Assembly: GCF_900105965.1 (NCBI RefSeq) | Contig: NZ_FNTV01000002.1 | Span: forward strand, 1-64,000 | DNA from: Arthrobacter alpinus | GTDB lineage: Bacteria > Actinomycetota > Actinomycetes > Actinomycetales > Micrococcaceae | Direction of reading: 5' to 3' | Length of the DNA: 64,000 nt | Shown: one piece after another, positions 43,817 through 52,557 of the stretch | Numbering within the stretch: position 1 is the stretch's first letter | How the letters are laid out: every line of letters starts with the position of its first letter | The notes under the pieces: model-generated | The model's input: the letters and a program-made list of their open reading frames with translations, nothing else | What the model was told of the DNA's origin: nothing | Database searches by the model: none | Translations under genes and position numbers: made by a program

Positions 43817-45112
43817 ATGATTGAAATTCAGATGCCTCGACTCTCCGACACCATGGAGGAGGGAGTAATCAACGCTTGGCTCAAGAAGCCAGGTGAACTC
43901 GTCAAAATTGGTGACATTCTGGTCGAGATTGAAACCGACAAGGCCGTCATGGAACAAGAGGCATATGAAGCCGGAATTTTCCATGCCGTACTTGTTCAGG
44001 AAGGGAAATCCGCGCCAATCGGGGCGGCAATCGCGCTCCTGGATGATGGCAAAGACAACGCGCCGGCACCGGTGCAGGCTGTCCCGTCTACACCAAAGGC
44101 AGTCTCGGGGCTTGAGCTGGCCACCTCGGCCACGCCAGCACGAAACGAAGAGCCAACACCCGGGCTCAAAGAGACCCCGGTATTAGCTGCTCGAGCGTTC
44201 TCCTCACCATTGGCGAGAAGAGAAGCCAAAGAACGACGAATCTCGATTGGACTCCTCACGGGCACAGGCCCTGGCGGAAGAATTGTACGTTCCGACGTGA
44301 TCTCGGCAGCGCAGATCCAGCCCCCAGCCGCTCCAAGCGACGGAGATGAAGCAACGCACGATGCCGTCAAGACCTCGGCCGGGGACTCGAAAGCCGGTTC
44401 GGACATGCTGAGAGCATCCGCCATTACCCCCTTCACTAGCGTCAGGAAAGTCATTAGCTCCCGATTGAGCGAAAGCAGCCGCACTATCCCGCACTTTTCG
44501 CTGACATCAGTGGCCGATGTCGAGGAACTGGTACAGCTCCGAGAGAAGATCAATGCCCAGCGTCAGGCCATGGGGCGGTCGAAAATCAGCATGAACGACT
44601 TTATCGTGCGAGCCAGCGCCCTTGCCTTGCTGGAACACCCGGGCATTAACGCCTCGTACTCACCAGAGAACGGTGGCCAGAAACTCCTCCACGGACGCAT
44701 CAACATTGGGGTAGCCATGGCAGTCGAAGCCGGTCTCGTGGTTCCGGTGCTATTGGACGCAGCGCACAAGCCCGCATCACAGCTCGGAACAGAAACAAAA
44801 TCCTTGGCCGCTGCAGCCCAGGAACGCAAATTGAGCCCGGCCCAACTAAGCGGCGGCACCTTTACCGTGAGTAACCTAGGCATGTACGGAGTGGAGTCAT
44901 TCACAGCCATCATCAACGCCCCCGAAGGTGCGATCCTGGCTATCGGTCGATCAGCTCCCGAAGCGGTAATCCGGGCCGGCAAGATCGTCATCCGACATCA
45001 ACTACGCCTAACATTGTCCGCCGACCACCGCATCATCGACGGTGCCGACGGCGCTGCATTCCTGCAAACACTCGTTACGCTCTTGGGCCAACCCCTAAAC
45101 ATCGTCTCGTGA
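43817..45112 (+). CDS. 2-oxoacid dehydrogenase E2 (dihydrolipoyl acyltransferase)
   Basis: 431 residues in the standard order. One lipoyl domain (1-80) has IETDKAVMEQEA with the lipoylated Lys at about 42. An Ala/Pro/Thr linker leads to a peripheral-subunit-binding domain (about 128-162, SSPLARREAKERRISI). The catalytic domain (about 200-431) ends with LSADHRIIDGADGA, carrying the H-R-x-x-D-G active site. It transfers the acyl group to CoA. GAGAGAAGG precedes the start. No E3 (dihydrolipoamide dehydrogenase) gene follows, so the complex must borrow a chromosomal E3. Confidence 0.93.
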   Translation: MIEIQMPRLSDTMEEGVINAWLKKPGELVKIGDILVEIETDKAVMEQEAYEAGIFHAVLVQEGKSAPIGAAIALLDDGKDNAPAPVQAVPSTPKAVSGLELATSATPARNEEPTPGLKETPVLAARAFSSPLARREAKERRISIGLLTGTGPGGRIVRSDVISAAQIQPPAAPSDGDEATHDAVKTSAGDSKAGSDMLRASAITPFTSVRKVISSRLSESSRTIPHFSLTSVADVEELVQLREKINAQRQAMGRSKISMNDFIVRASALALLEHPGINASYSPENGGQKLLHGRINIGVAMAVEAGLVVPVLLDAAHKPASQLGTETKSLAAAAQERKLSPAQLSGGTFTVSNLGMYGVESFTAIINAPEGAILAIGRSAPEAVIRAGKIVIRHQLRLTLSADHRIIDGADGAAFLQTLVTLLGQPLNIVS

Positions 45113-45194
45113 CCCTTACCAGACCCGCTCACATGTCATTTCCTGAAGGCGTGGGAACTAAATGCCAGGGGGCTTTCGCGCTGTGATTCCATTT

Positions 45195-45219
45195 CCGTAA
45201 GCCCAACCTCTTGCGGGAC
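45195..45219 (+). repeat. Intergenic dyad repeat
   Basis: CCGTAAGCCCAACCTC then TTGCGGGAC, a diverged copy, in the 200-bp spacer between the E2 gene and the convergent tandem-GNAT gene. Confidence 0.65.
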
Positions 45220-45312
45220 GGGTTTTCGTCAAAAGAGTCAGGGCAATAATGCAAAGAAGGTGACTGATCCGGGAAGTCCGGCCCGTTCTCTCAATCAAGG
45301 TCCTTGCCACGT

Positions 45313-46293
45313 CTACTCGGCAGCTGTACGTATTTTCTGGAAGAGCACTTCGGTTTCCACAGGTACGAAACCGATCGCAGCGTTGATCGAGCGCATCCAC
45401 GTGTTCTGGTCATCGCTGCTTGTTCTCACGAACTGAATATTGCCCAGAGCACGAGCGGAATCTAGGCTGGCCAACTTTACCGCGGCACCCAGACCATGCC
45501 CACGATGCTGATTAAGTACAAGAGTCCCCTCGATATGCGCCGGCTTATTCGCGGTATTCGCGGTGACGAGACACGTCCAGGCAGCCACATCGCCATCTGA
45601 ATCCACGGCAATTGACTCGATGACAGTGGATCTTTGCGCCACCCACAGGTCAATTTCACTCGCGTATTCGGCAGGTGAGACGGTTGTTTCGCTCCAGCCC
45701 AGCTCGCCGTTGGGAGCCTCCGCATCCACCAGTCCCTTGAGCTGACCTACCTGCTCGCGGAACCGTTCTGGCACGCCATTGATATAGGTGGATACCGTGT
45801 AGCCGTCAATGGCTGCCGGATGGACCAGCCTTGAGGACTGCAGATCCAGTTCTACGACCGTTTCGGTAGTCGCAGCCGTATATCCTAGAGGCCCGACGAA
45901 GTGATTTTCGAGAGCCGCAATCTCATCGAGTGTTCTCCGGTAGGCGCTGGTCACGAATCGGGTCGTTTGTTGTGGGCTTTCCTTTTCGGCTGCCCGCACA
46001 AGAGCTGTGCCCAATCCACGGCCCTGATGTTCGGGATGTACCCAAGTAAAGATCCAGGTCGTGTCGGGAACATCGTCTGATGTCATGGATGCCGCAAATC
46101 CCAGAAGCGTGGTGTGATCCCATGCTCCGATCAGGTGATTGGTCCATCCATCGTTGGCACGCCACCCAAGTGCCCGTGCCTCCGCGCCAATGCCGAGCCA
46201 ACCCGGACGTGCTTGTTCGTTGGCTGCGCACTCAATGAGGTAGGCATTGGACAGTGCTCCGTCATCGGATATGTCCAGGGGGTAGATGCTCAT
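45313..46293 (-). CDS. Tandem-domain GNAT acetyltransferase
   Basis: 326 residues with two GNAT folds (about 1-150 and 165-326). The first acetyl-CoA loop is HPEHQGRGLGTALVRAA (about 86-102); the second is LNQHRGHGLGAAVKLASL near 262-279. MshD of mycothiol biosynthesis has a similar two-domain plan, but conserved features of MshD are not evident, and antibiotic- or amine-modifying relatives are equally possible. It is transcribed toward the dehydrogenase operon and bounded by dyad repeats on both sides. Confidence 0.82.
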   Translation of the reverse strand: MSIYPLDISDDGALSNAYLIECAANEQARPGWLGIGAEARALGWRANDGWTNHLIGAWDHTTLLGFAASMTSDDVPDTTWIFTWVHPEHQGRGLGTALVRAAEKESPQQTTRFVTSAYRRTLDEIAALENHFVGPLGYTAATTETVVELDLQSSRLVHPAAIDGYTVSTYINGVPERFREQVGQLKGLVDAEAPNGELGWSETTVSPAEYASEIDLWVAQRSTVIESIAVDSDGDVAAWTCLVTANTANKPAHIEGTLVLNQHRGHGLGAAVKLASLDSARALGNIQFVRTSSDDQNTWMRSINAAIGFVPVETEVLFQKIRTAAE

Positions 46294-46399
46294 GCTGTCA
46301 GCCTATGGTTCGCTCCTGATCAGCCGTGTCTGCCACGCCAATACCCAACTACGCCTTGAAGCCAAGCTGGTCGACCAGCGAAACAGTCACGACGAGGTC

Positions 46400-46540
46400 C
46401 CGCAGGGGAACCCTCTACGGGAACGTCCTGTCTGCTGATCAGCGGGACTGTCCAACGGACTGTTGGAAATGTCCCACGGGGTGTGGGACATTGCCGGGAG
46501 CGAGTTCTGACCGTCGGGAGAGGAGCCCTAAACGGGCAGT
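46400..46540 (+). repeat. Composite hairpin element, copy 1
   Basis: It begins with the dyad repeat (46400-46424), then GCTGATCAGC, a hairpin TCCAAC/GTTGGA, a hairpin ATGTCCCAC (46469-46477) with GTGGGACAT (46483-46491), and ends in a degenerate second dyad repeat. The whole matches 60774-60915, with base changes that keep the stems paired. Confidence 0.8.
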
Positions 46541-46593
46541 TACTTCTGAGATTCAGCCCATCGTTCTTCCAATTCCGTCACTAGAGTTGACCC

Positions 46594-46812
46594 ATGGAAG
46601 CACACAACGTTGGACCCGCGGCCAAGCGTTACACCAGAATCGTCTGGATTGGGGCCGTGGCGTCCATCTTCATTGGTGGGCTAGTAGCGATACCTCTACG
46701 CCTCAGTCCATTCATCACAATGGGGGTTCCGGTACTTATTCTGTTGTTGGTGACCATACCCCTAGGTAGGGCGGCCGCTCGTGAACGCAAACGACGGTCA
46801 GACGGAGACTAG
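46594..46812 (+). CDS. Small two-TM membrane protein
   Basis: 72 residues with two hydrophobic segments (about 16-36, IVWIGAVASIFIGGLVAIPL; about 41-60, ITMGVPVLILLLVTIPLG) and a basic C-terminus (RAAARERKRRSDGD), so both ends are probably cytoplasmic. No family recognised. The ribosome-binding site is weak. It is a single-gene unit lying between two intergenic repeat elements. Confidence 0.5.
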   Translation: MEAHNVGPAAKRYTRIVWIGAVASIFIGGLVAIPLRLSPFITMGVPVLILLLVTIPLGRAAARERKRRSDGD

Positions 46813-46849
46813 AGAACTGTCAAGCAAGTGCTTGAGACGTGGGCCGACT

Positions 46850-46873
46850 CGCAACCGGAACGCTCAGCGGGAC
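46850..46873 (+). repeat. Intergenic dyad repeat
   Basis: CGCAACCGGAACGCTC then AGCGGGAC, 38 bp after the small membrane-protein gene. Confidence 0.65.
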
Positions 46874-46976
46874 GGCGAGTGCTGCTCAGCGGATCCTCGA
46901 TGTAGCCGTCGAAGGTAGCCAGCATCCATGGCTGTTGCCTCGCTATTGATGGCAGCGTCAGTTGCAGATGTTGTCT

Positions 46977-47660
46977 CTACTCCCGTATTTCCTCTCGGAC
47001 AGGTTTGAGGCCAATAGGTGTTGCCTCGCCGACAGTGGCCGGGAATTGGCATGTAAATTCGCCCTTGTATCCGAAGAGGAAACCAAAAAGCGGGTTCCGC
47101 ACCTGTACCTGAATTGTGTAAACACCGCGGCTCTCGTCGTAGCTTTCGTAGACATCGGCCGTGCCGGTGCCAATGGCAGGAAAGTCGAATGCCACGGGCC
47201 CCTCATAAAACCGCTGCCCGCTCGTTTGCAGGTGCAAGGAACCATCAGGGAGGACTTCCAGAAGTAGGTCCGTGGCAAGGTGCTGGTGGGTGCCAAGGTA
47301 GTCCACAATGGCGCCGCGTTTCATGCTGTGCACCATGGTCGCGTCAAATCGGCGTTTTTTGGCGCCCGGCATTTGCAGTGTCCTGATAAAGGTGACGGTA
47401 GGGCGCCCAAAACCGTCAATGTAGGGATAATTCTCGATCGTGAACGGAATGTTGGTTCCATGATCTGGAAACAGGATGTTGCGGAAGGCACCAAAGCGCA
47501 GAAAAGGCGCCGTCCACCAAGCTCCGCGGCGGACCTCGGAAAAAACGCCTGTCCCCACGCAGGCATAGCCGGCCTCCACATCAACACCGAAGCGTTTCTG
47601 CATCATCGGATGCAGGCGATGAAAGTCTTCTCCCAGTTCAATTTCAAAAATGGAGGGCAT
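46977..47660 (-). CDS. DUF4166-family protein
   Basis: 227 residues. MPSIFEIELGEDFHRLHPMM, RFGVDVEAGYACVGTG, then PFTIENYPYIDGFGRPTVTF and VDYLGTHQHLATDLLLEVLP fit the DUF4166 fold, a beta-rich domain sometimes fused to saccharopine-dehydrogenase-like proteins. A function is not known. It follows the SRPBCC gene with a 2-bp gap on the same strand, so the two are an operon and may act on the same hydrophobic ligand. Confidence 0.7.
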   Translation of the reverse strand: MPSIFEIELGEDFHRLHPMMQKRFGVDVEAGYACVGTGVFSEVRRGAWWTAPFLRFGAFRNILFPDHGTNIPFTIENYPYIDGFGRPTVTFIRTLQMPGAKKRRFDATMVHSMKRGAIVDYLGTHQHLATDLLLEVLPDGSLHLQTSGQRFYEGPVAFDFPAIGTGTADVYESYDESRGVYTIQVQVRNPLFGFLFGYKGEFTCQFPATVGEATPIGLKPVREEIRE

Positions 47661-47662
47661 AC

Positions 47663-48466
47663 CTATTTCTTGTCCTTCGGTTGCTTGGTAGCAATTCCTG
47701 CGTTGTCGGGCTCCCGTAGGCCTGCGAGTGTCGAGGGTGCATGTCCTGATCGTTCATCCGGTGCTTTGCGTAGGCATCGCCCGGCCCGTGGGACCGACCA
47801 ATGAGGCTCGGATACGCAGGCAATCGCGACTGCTGCCGTGCCCAATGCTGCCATCGCTACACTGCGCATAGAGAGTGCCCGGCGAAAGAGCCCAACTGCC
47901 ACCAGTACGCCGCCTATCCTTGCTCCGGCGTCCAGGAACCAGCGGTTCCGAGAGGTTTGGGGTTCCAGATCAGATTCGGCCCACAAGCGAAGGCGGTCAA
48001 AACTTAGTGCCGTTGCCCAGCCAAGCGCCGGGCGGATGATCGGGCTGTCGAAGACCTTCCCCGCCAGACCCATGCCCGGCTCATAGTTGTACCCAGTGAT
48101 GAACCGGAGCCCGTCCTCCGTGGGGATATACCTCCAGTATCCCGCCCCTGGGCCAATGGGCGAGAGAGGGTCTGCCGTATCAAATTTGAGTACCGAAGTT
48201 GCTTGGCCATCGGCTCGTTGGCGGTGTCCCAACGAGGTCCCGGTTCCCTTAATAGTGTGCAGAGGAAGGAGAAATTCATAGCAAAAGCGGACCTGGCGCT
48301 GCTCGTCTACGTCGATAGGAATGATGCGTGAGAACCGGAGATCCCAGCGGGGGTGCGCCTGCGGATCCTGGCTCAGCTCCCACACCCGGTCTAAAGAGGC
48401 ATTAATGCGAATCTCAATGTATAGCGGCTTGTGAGCAGATACGCTTCGCCCCAATCTATTCCCCAT
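47663..48466 (-). CDS. SRPBCC (START/polyketide-cyclase-like) protein
   Basis: 267 residues. YIEIRINASLDRVWELSQDP and HPRWDLRFSRIIPI open a SRPBCC lipid-binding fold (about 16-165), a helix-grip domain that binds hydrophobic ligands. The C-terminal 90 residues include one hydrophobic stretch (GARIGGVLVAVGLF, then MAALGTAAVAIACV) and a basic tail, so it may be membrane-associated. First gene of a pair with the DUF4166 protein. Substrate unknown. Confidence 0.7.
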   Translation of the reverse strand: MGNRLGRSVSAHKPLYIEIRINASLDRVWELSQDPQAHPRWDLRFSRIIPIDVDEQRQVRFCYEFLLPLHTIKGTGTSLGHRQRADGQATSVLKFDTADPLSPIGPGAGYWRYIPTEDGLRFITGYNYEPGMGLAGKVFDSPIIRPALGWATALSFDRLRLWAESDLEPQTSRNRWFLDAGARIGGVLVAVGLFRRALSMRSVAMAALGTAAVAIACVSEPHWSVPRAGRCLRKAPDERSGHAPSTLAGLREPDNAGIATKQPKDKK

Positions 48467-48570
48467 CAGATCATCCTAAACCTGGGACAGGAATCTCCTT
48501 TGCCGGTCCGACACCGCCGAGTTGTATCGTCCCAAGTATCGGTGACGAGGAGCTAGATACGGCTGTCCAC

Positions 48571-48590
48571 ATGGGAACCTCCTGCGGGAC
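48571..48590 (+). repeat. Intergenic dyad repeat
   Basis: ATGGGAACCTCCTGCGGGAC. The right arm is intact and the left arm degenerate. It lies in the 186-bp spacer between two reverse-strand genes. Confidence 0.75.
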
Positions 48591-48652
48591 AGGTTTGACT
48601 TGGTTGGCCGTCGTTGTGATCACCTGGGCTCCTAGCGGCGTTCTTTCCCTAC

Positions 48653-50010
48653 TCAGAGCGATTGGTTGGTAGGTTGCACCTTGGATGTGTCCAGCTTGCG
48701 AGATTTTGAGGAACTATGCCCAGAATCGCTCTGTACTGTTGCTTCGCATAGGGGTCGTTCGCCTGGTCGATACACCTCGTAGATGAACTTCGGCTTGGTG
48801 GGAGGTGCTATGAGCATCTGAGTGAGTCTTTCTGGCATGAAGTCTGCGAATTGCTCCTTGCCGCTGGGGTCTGCAACGGCCGTGAGCTCTGCGGGTAGCC
48901 ACTGGGTCGCATCGGGCCAACGTTCGATGATCTCTGGGCTGTCCAGCGGCCCGTCCCCGAAGCTGTGCAGCAATCCTTCCGGGTATTCCTGAATGGTGCC
49001 TTGCAGGTGTGGCCGGACGAGGTTGGCGTACAGCGGCGAGAACCAGGACATCCATGTTGGGTGGGTGGTGAGTCCCTGCCAGCGGCCCGTGTTTGTTTTT
49101 TGGTGGTACCGGGTGGGATGCGAGGCATAAGTCCATAGTGAGCGTCCGTTCCAGTGCCAGCCGGGGTCCACCTCCACGGTGGTATAGAAGCTGCGCAGTT
49201 CGGTGGACACGGCAACGATGAATCGTTCGAAGGCTTTGCGCCACGCGGGTTCCTCCAGGACGGTCCGGTGAATGTTGAGGGAGACGGTCTGTACGTCACC
49301 TTGGCGGAAGTAGTCGTCCTGATTTGTGTTGCCGCCGAACACACCGCTGAAGCTGGTGCTGGAGACAGGGAACGTGCCCCTCGCAAATAGGCTGTTGCCG
49401 TATTCGCCTGCGAAAGCAGCAGTGAAGGCTGAGTCGCCATCCCTGGCCAGATTCCCCTGCAACGGTTCAAAGGAGCCGAAGCGCGTAGGTACCGCCTCGG
49501 GAAGGATTTGCCGGGCTAGGTCTAGGTATCGCTGCGGGAAGTCGTCCGGGACTTCGTCCATGAGGTGGTACCAGCGCACGTCCACCAAGTCGACGATGGT
49601 GTCTTTCTCGGGTTTGGCGGCTCGGCGAGTGCTGGTTTTGGGCCAGAGCTCATCCGTCTGGAGATCCATGACCACACCTTGCCCTGCTTTGGCTAGGCGT
49701 TTTGCGAACCGGACGGCATGGGGGATGGCGACCGGATCGCTACCTTCGACCAGAATGCTGTACGTGGTTCCTACGCCAAGGACCGAGGCGGTGACCTCAT
49801 CCGGAATGTCATCCGCTTCGACGTCGTAGGGGCCTTCGAGGGTGGAACAGTAGGCCGCTTTTTTACCGCGGAGCAGGCGCAGGAACTGGGGTCCGGACAA
49901 GTCCGTGTCGACACTTTCGTCTAGTTGCAGCCCCGGGGACTCATCGCCACAGCGGTCAAGGCTTCAGGGCTAAGGGCTTCCGGCATGTACACGGCAAGGT
50001 CATACGACAT
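48653..50010 (-). CDS. Unknown 440-aa protein with a frameshift near its start
   Basis: The 415-residue main frame starts weakly at TTG 49900, but ATG 50010 in another frame opens MSYDLAVYMPEALSPEALTA, which looks like the true N-terminus. Adding one base, or losing two, in the CCCCGGGG run near 49935 joins it to LQLDESVDTDLSGPQ of the main frame. The main part has YCSTLEGPYDVEADDIPDE, then DLVDVRWYHLMDEVPDDFPQ and TVEVDPGWHWNGRSLWTYAS. I do not recognise the family; it looks like a soluble cytoplasmic protein. Whether the shift is real or a base-calling error cannot be told. Confidence 0.6.
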
Positions 50011-50175
50011 GACAACAGGCTAGATGTAGTCACTGCCACATCAAAACCCGAGCACTAGGACGCTCAAAGCGGCGTCGTAGCCCCAACTGGGGTGGACGAG
50101 GTGTCCCAAAGCCGGTAGGCACATGGGTCATCGAAACCAGCTCAGCGCCATCGCGACGACTCCGTCAGTCGCGTT

Positions 50176-50199
50176 CCGCAGGGGAACGCTCTGCGGGAC
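50176..50199 (+). repeat. Intergenic dyad repeat
   Basis: CCGCAGGGGAACGCTC then TGCGGGAC, close to consensus, 92 bp before the next gene. Confidence 0.85.
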
Positions 50200-50290
50200 G
50201 GCGAGATCCACCAAAGAGGGTGCTAGCTCAAAACATGCAGCATGAGCGGTGATGTTCCCAATTCGCTAATACGCTTGTAGCCTTCAACAC

Positions 50291-50581
50291 ATGAGCCAGG
50301 CTCGGCGTTCTAAGAGACTTCAACCTAGGATGACGCGCGGCAGTTTCCGCGTCCAGGTTGTTGTGTGGACCGCATGGACTGTATTGCAGCTGATTCTTGT
50401 GGTGTTGCGCTTAGCCACCCTTACTGTGTGGGATCTGGGTGACTATTCGTCCATCGCGGGGCTACTTTTGGGCATCGTGAGCCTGACATACCTCTTATAT
50501 GTTCGTCATCGCGACAGCCACTTCTGGGATGAGGAAGCTGCCGAGCAGGATGATTGGGAACGACGCGGACGGGCACTATGA
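50291..50581 (+). CDS. Small two-TM membrane protein
   Basis: 96 residues. A basic N-terminus (RRSKRLQPRMTR) is followed by two membrane segments (about 26-46, VWTAWTVLQLILVVLRLATL; about 52-70, SIAGLLLGIVSLTYLLYV) and an acidic C-terminus (FWDEEAAEQDDWERR). The family is not recognised. It ends about 65 bp before the IS30 element and is otherwise a single-gene unit. Confidence 0.5.
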   Translation: MSQARRSKRLQPRMTRGSFRVQVVVWTAWTVLQLILVVLRLATLTVWDLGDYSSIAGLLLGIVSLTYLLYVRHRDSHFWDEEAAEQDDWERRGRAL

Positions 50582-50648
50582 CGCCGATGGTGTGTCGTTC
50601 TTACTAGGGGCCAAGATTCCGGACGCTGAGGTGGTCCGTTCAAGGAAC

Positions 50649-51900
50649 GGCGAATTCAATCGGTCGTCGCACCAGAGGGTTTCTCTGCTTCCGATAGTAG
50701 CTGTTCCATGGCCTGCGCCGGGGTCCTGCCGCCGAGGATCCTGCGGGGCCGGTCGTTGAGCTCGGTGGCGACTTCCAGCAGCCGCTTCGGTGAATGCACA
50801 GATAAATCCGTGCCCTTGGGAAAGTACTGGCGCAGGAGTCCATTGGTGTTCTCGTTGGTTCCACGCTGCCAGGGTGAATGCGGGTCGCAGAAATAGATAC
50901 CCATTTTCGTCGCCAGGGTAATTCGCCGATGCTGTGCCAATTCGGTTCCTTGGTCCCAGGTCAGCGACTTACGCAGGCGCTCCGGCAAAGCGTTGATGGC
51001 CTTCACCAGCCCTTCCCGAACGGCGATGGCACCGTGATCGTGGGGCAGATGGACCAACACCGTGTACCTACTTTGCCGCTCCACCAATGTGGCGATCGCC
51101 GAACGACAGTTTGACCCCAGCACCAAGTCCCCCTCCCAGTGTCCCGGCACAGCCCGGTCATCGACCTCTACAGGTCGTTCACGGATCAAGACCATGTCCG
51201 GAATCTTGCCAGGTCGATTACCAGCAGATCGCCTAGGTCTCCTGACGCCACGGCCGGTCCTGAGGTGTTGATGCAGGTCAGAACTCAAATATCCGCGCCC
51301 CCGCGCATAAAGTGCTTGGTAGATCGTTTCGGGACATACTCGCATCTCGGCCCGGTCCGGGAACATTGCGGTGAGGTGGTCGCTGATCTGCCGGGGACTC
51401 CACTTCACACATAGTTTGGCCTGCACCAGATCTGCCAGTTCCACGTCGTCGAACTTACTGCCTTTAGGCCGGCAGCCACGCAACTCGGCCTTCTTCTGGG
51501 CCGCATGCGGCGCATACGTCCCACAGCCCCGCCTACCCCTCTCGGTGCCGTTGCGGCGTAGCTCCCTGCTAATAGTCGAGGCAGAGCGGTTCAGCTGCAG
51601 CCCGATTGAACGTGCGCTGCCCCCAGCAAGGTGCAGATCAGCGATCCTCAGCCGCTCATCCAACGACAGGTATCGGCCCGAGAGCTCCGGTTTCTTCCGC
51701 GGGATCAGCCCGCCAGTTGCTTGCCGCCAACGTCGCCCGGTTCTTCGATCCACTCCTACAGCGTTGCACGCCGCAATCGACGTCGACCCCTGGGCCATCA
51801 ACACCCAAAACTGGGCTTCCTTAGCAATCCGTTCCGTCTTCGAATGCATGCACAACACCTCGCAACAAAGGGGGTGGTGCAACGACCGATTGAATTCGCC
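50649..51900. mobile_element. Complete IS30-family insertion sequence
   Basis: 1,252 bp. Terminal inverted repeats of 26 bp with one mismatch lie at 50649-50674 and 51875-51900 (outer bases GGCGAATTCAATCGGTCGT). A 3-bp direct repeat AAC flanks the element on both sides, the short target duplication usual in this family. One intact transposase gene fills it on the reverse strand. It looks recent and possibly active. Confidence 0.93.
50656..51849 (-). CDS. IS30-family transposase
   Basis: 397 residues from ATG 51849 with GAGG 9 nt upstream; a longer frame starts at 51882. An N-terminal HTH (LSLDERLRIADLHLAGGSAR and SIGLQLNRSASTISRELRRN, about 62-101) recognises the ends. The DDE catalytic core has GHWEGDLVLG (first Asp), LTWDQGTELAQH (second Asp) and SPWQRGTNENTNGLLRQYFP (Glu), which are the diagnostic IS30 motifs. 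Family-typical length and complete, so transposition is plausible. Confidence 0.95.
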   Translation of the reverse strand: MHSKTERIAKEAQFWVLMAQGSTSIAACNAVGVDRRTGRRWRQATGGLIPRKKPELSGRYLSLDERLRIADLHLAGGSARSIGLQLNRSASTISRELRRNGTERGRRGCGTYAPHAAQKKAELRGCRPKGSKFDDVELADLVQAKLCVKWSPRQISDHLTAMFPDRAEMRVCPETIYQALYARGRGYLSSDLHQHLRTGRGVRRPRRSAGNRPGKIPDMVLIRERPVEVDDRAVPGHWEGDLVLGSNCRSAIATLVERQSRYTVLVHLPHDHGAIAVREGLVKAINALPERLRKSLTWDQGTELAQHRRITLATKMGIYFCDPHSPWQRGTNENTNGLLRQYFPKGTDLSVHSPKRLLEVATELNDRPRRILGGRTPAQAMEQLLSEAEKPSGATTD

Positions 51901-52015
51901 AACGGGCTAGGGGACATGCAGACTCATGGCCCGTGAGTTGGCCAAGATGAAGTAGACGCTGTTCTGCTTTCGGTAGATCAAATCTGTCGGGTTCCGCTAT
52001 ATGCAACCAACAAGG

Positions 52016-52387
52016 TCATGCTGGGCGCGGCCCAATTCCTGGCTCCATCCAACCGTGCTGGACGTCGCTAATTCGATCAGGCAGGCTGATTCTTTTTGCG
52101 AAGTCGACTTTCCAGCTGTCTAGTTCGTACAGCTCACCGAACTGATCGATGTTTATCGACACAGAAATTGGTATCTCGTCGGCATCCAGATACCAGCCTT
52201 CGACCAGCTGCCTGCCGAAATGGCGGTCTGTGTTCGCTGGTTCGAACCGCAAGCTTCCCATCCCGCCGTCGTCCATGTCACGCACATTCAGTTCCTCCAG
52301 CGGAGTCAAAGTCCGCCAGCCATCTGAGACATTCGCCAATAGTGCGTTGACAAGCAGGATCTCACCCTCATTCAGAGGACGGTTCAT
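52016..52387 (-). CDS. Small acidic unknown protein
   Basis: 123 residues from ATG 52387, 9 nt after GGAG (a start at 52402 is upstream). MNRPLNEGEILLVNALLANV, DMDDGGMGSLRFEP, ADEIPISVSINIDQFGELYE and LDSWKVDFAKRISLP suggest a compact alpha/beta protein with an acidic surface, resembling immunity-like or SMI1-like small proteins only in general feel. No family call is made. It stands alone between the IS30 element and the kinase gene. Confidence 0.55.
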   Translation of the reverse strand: MNRPLNEGEILLVNALLANVSDGWRTLTPLEELNVRDMDDGGMGSLRFEPANTDRHFGRQLVEGWYLDADEIPISVSINIDQFGELYELDSWKVDFAKRISLPDRISDVQHGWMEPGIGPRPA

Positions 52388-52533
52388 AGGTCGATTCTCC
52401 ATACACTTCTGGTTTTCTTGCGATTCAACCAGAGTAGATCAAGGTAGCCTTCGGAAGCAGTCAATCCGGAGACACTCCAACGAACTCGGCAGGCAGGTCG
52501 GCCCCTGGGCAGGTCTTTTGCTGTAAATCTATT

Positions 52534-52557
52534 CCCACGGGGAACGCTCTACGGGAC
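52534..52557 (+). repeat. Intergenic dyad repeat overlapping the APH-like gene end
   Basis: CCCACGGGGAACGCTC then TACGGGAC. It covers the last codons and stop of the reverse-strand kinase gene, so the repeat supplies that stop codon. Confidence 0.75.
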
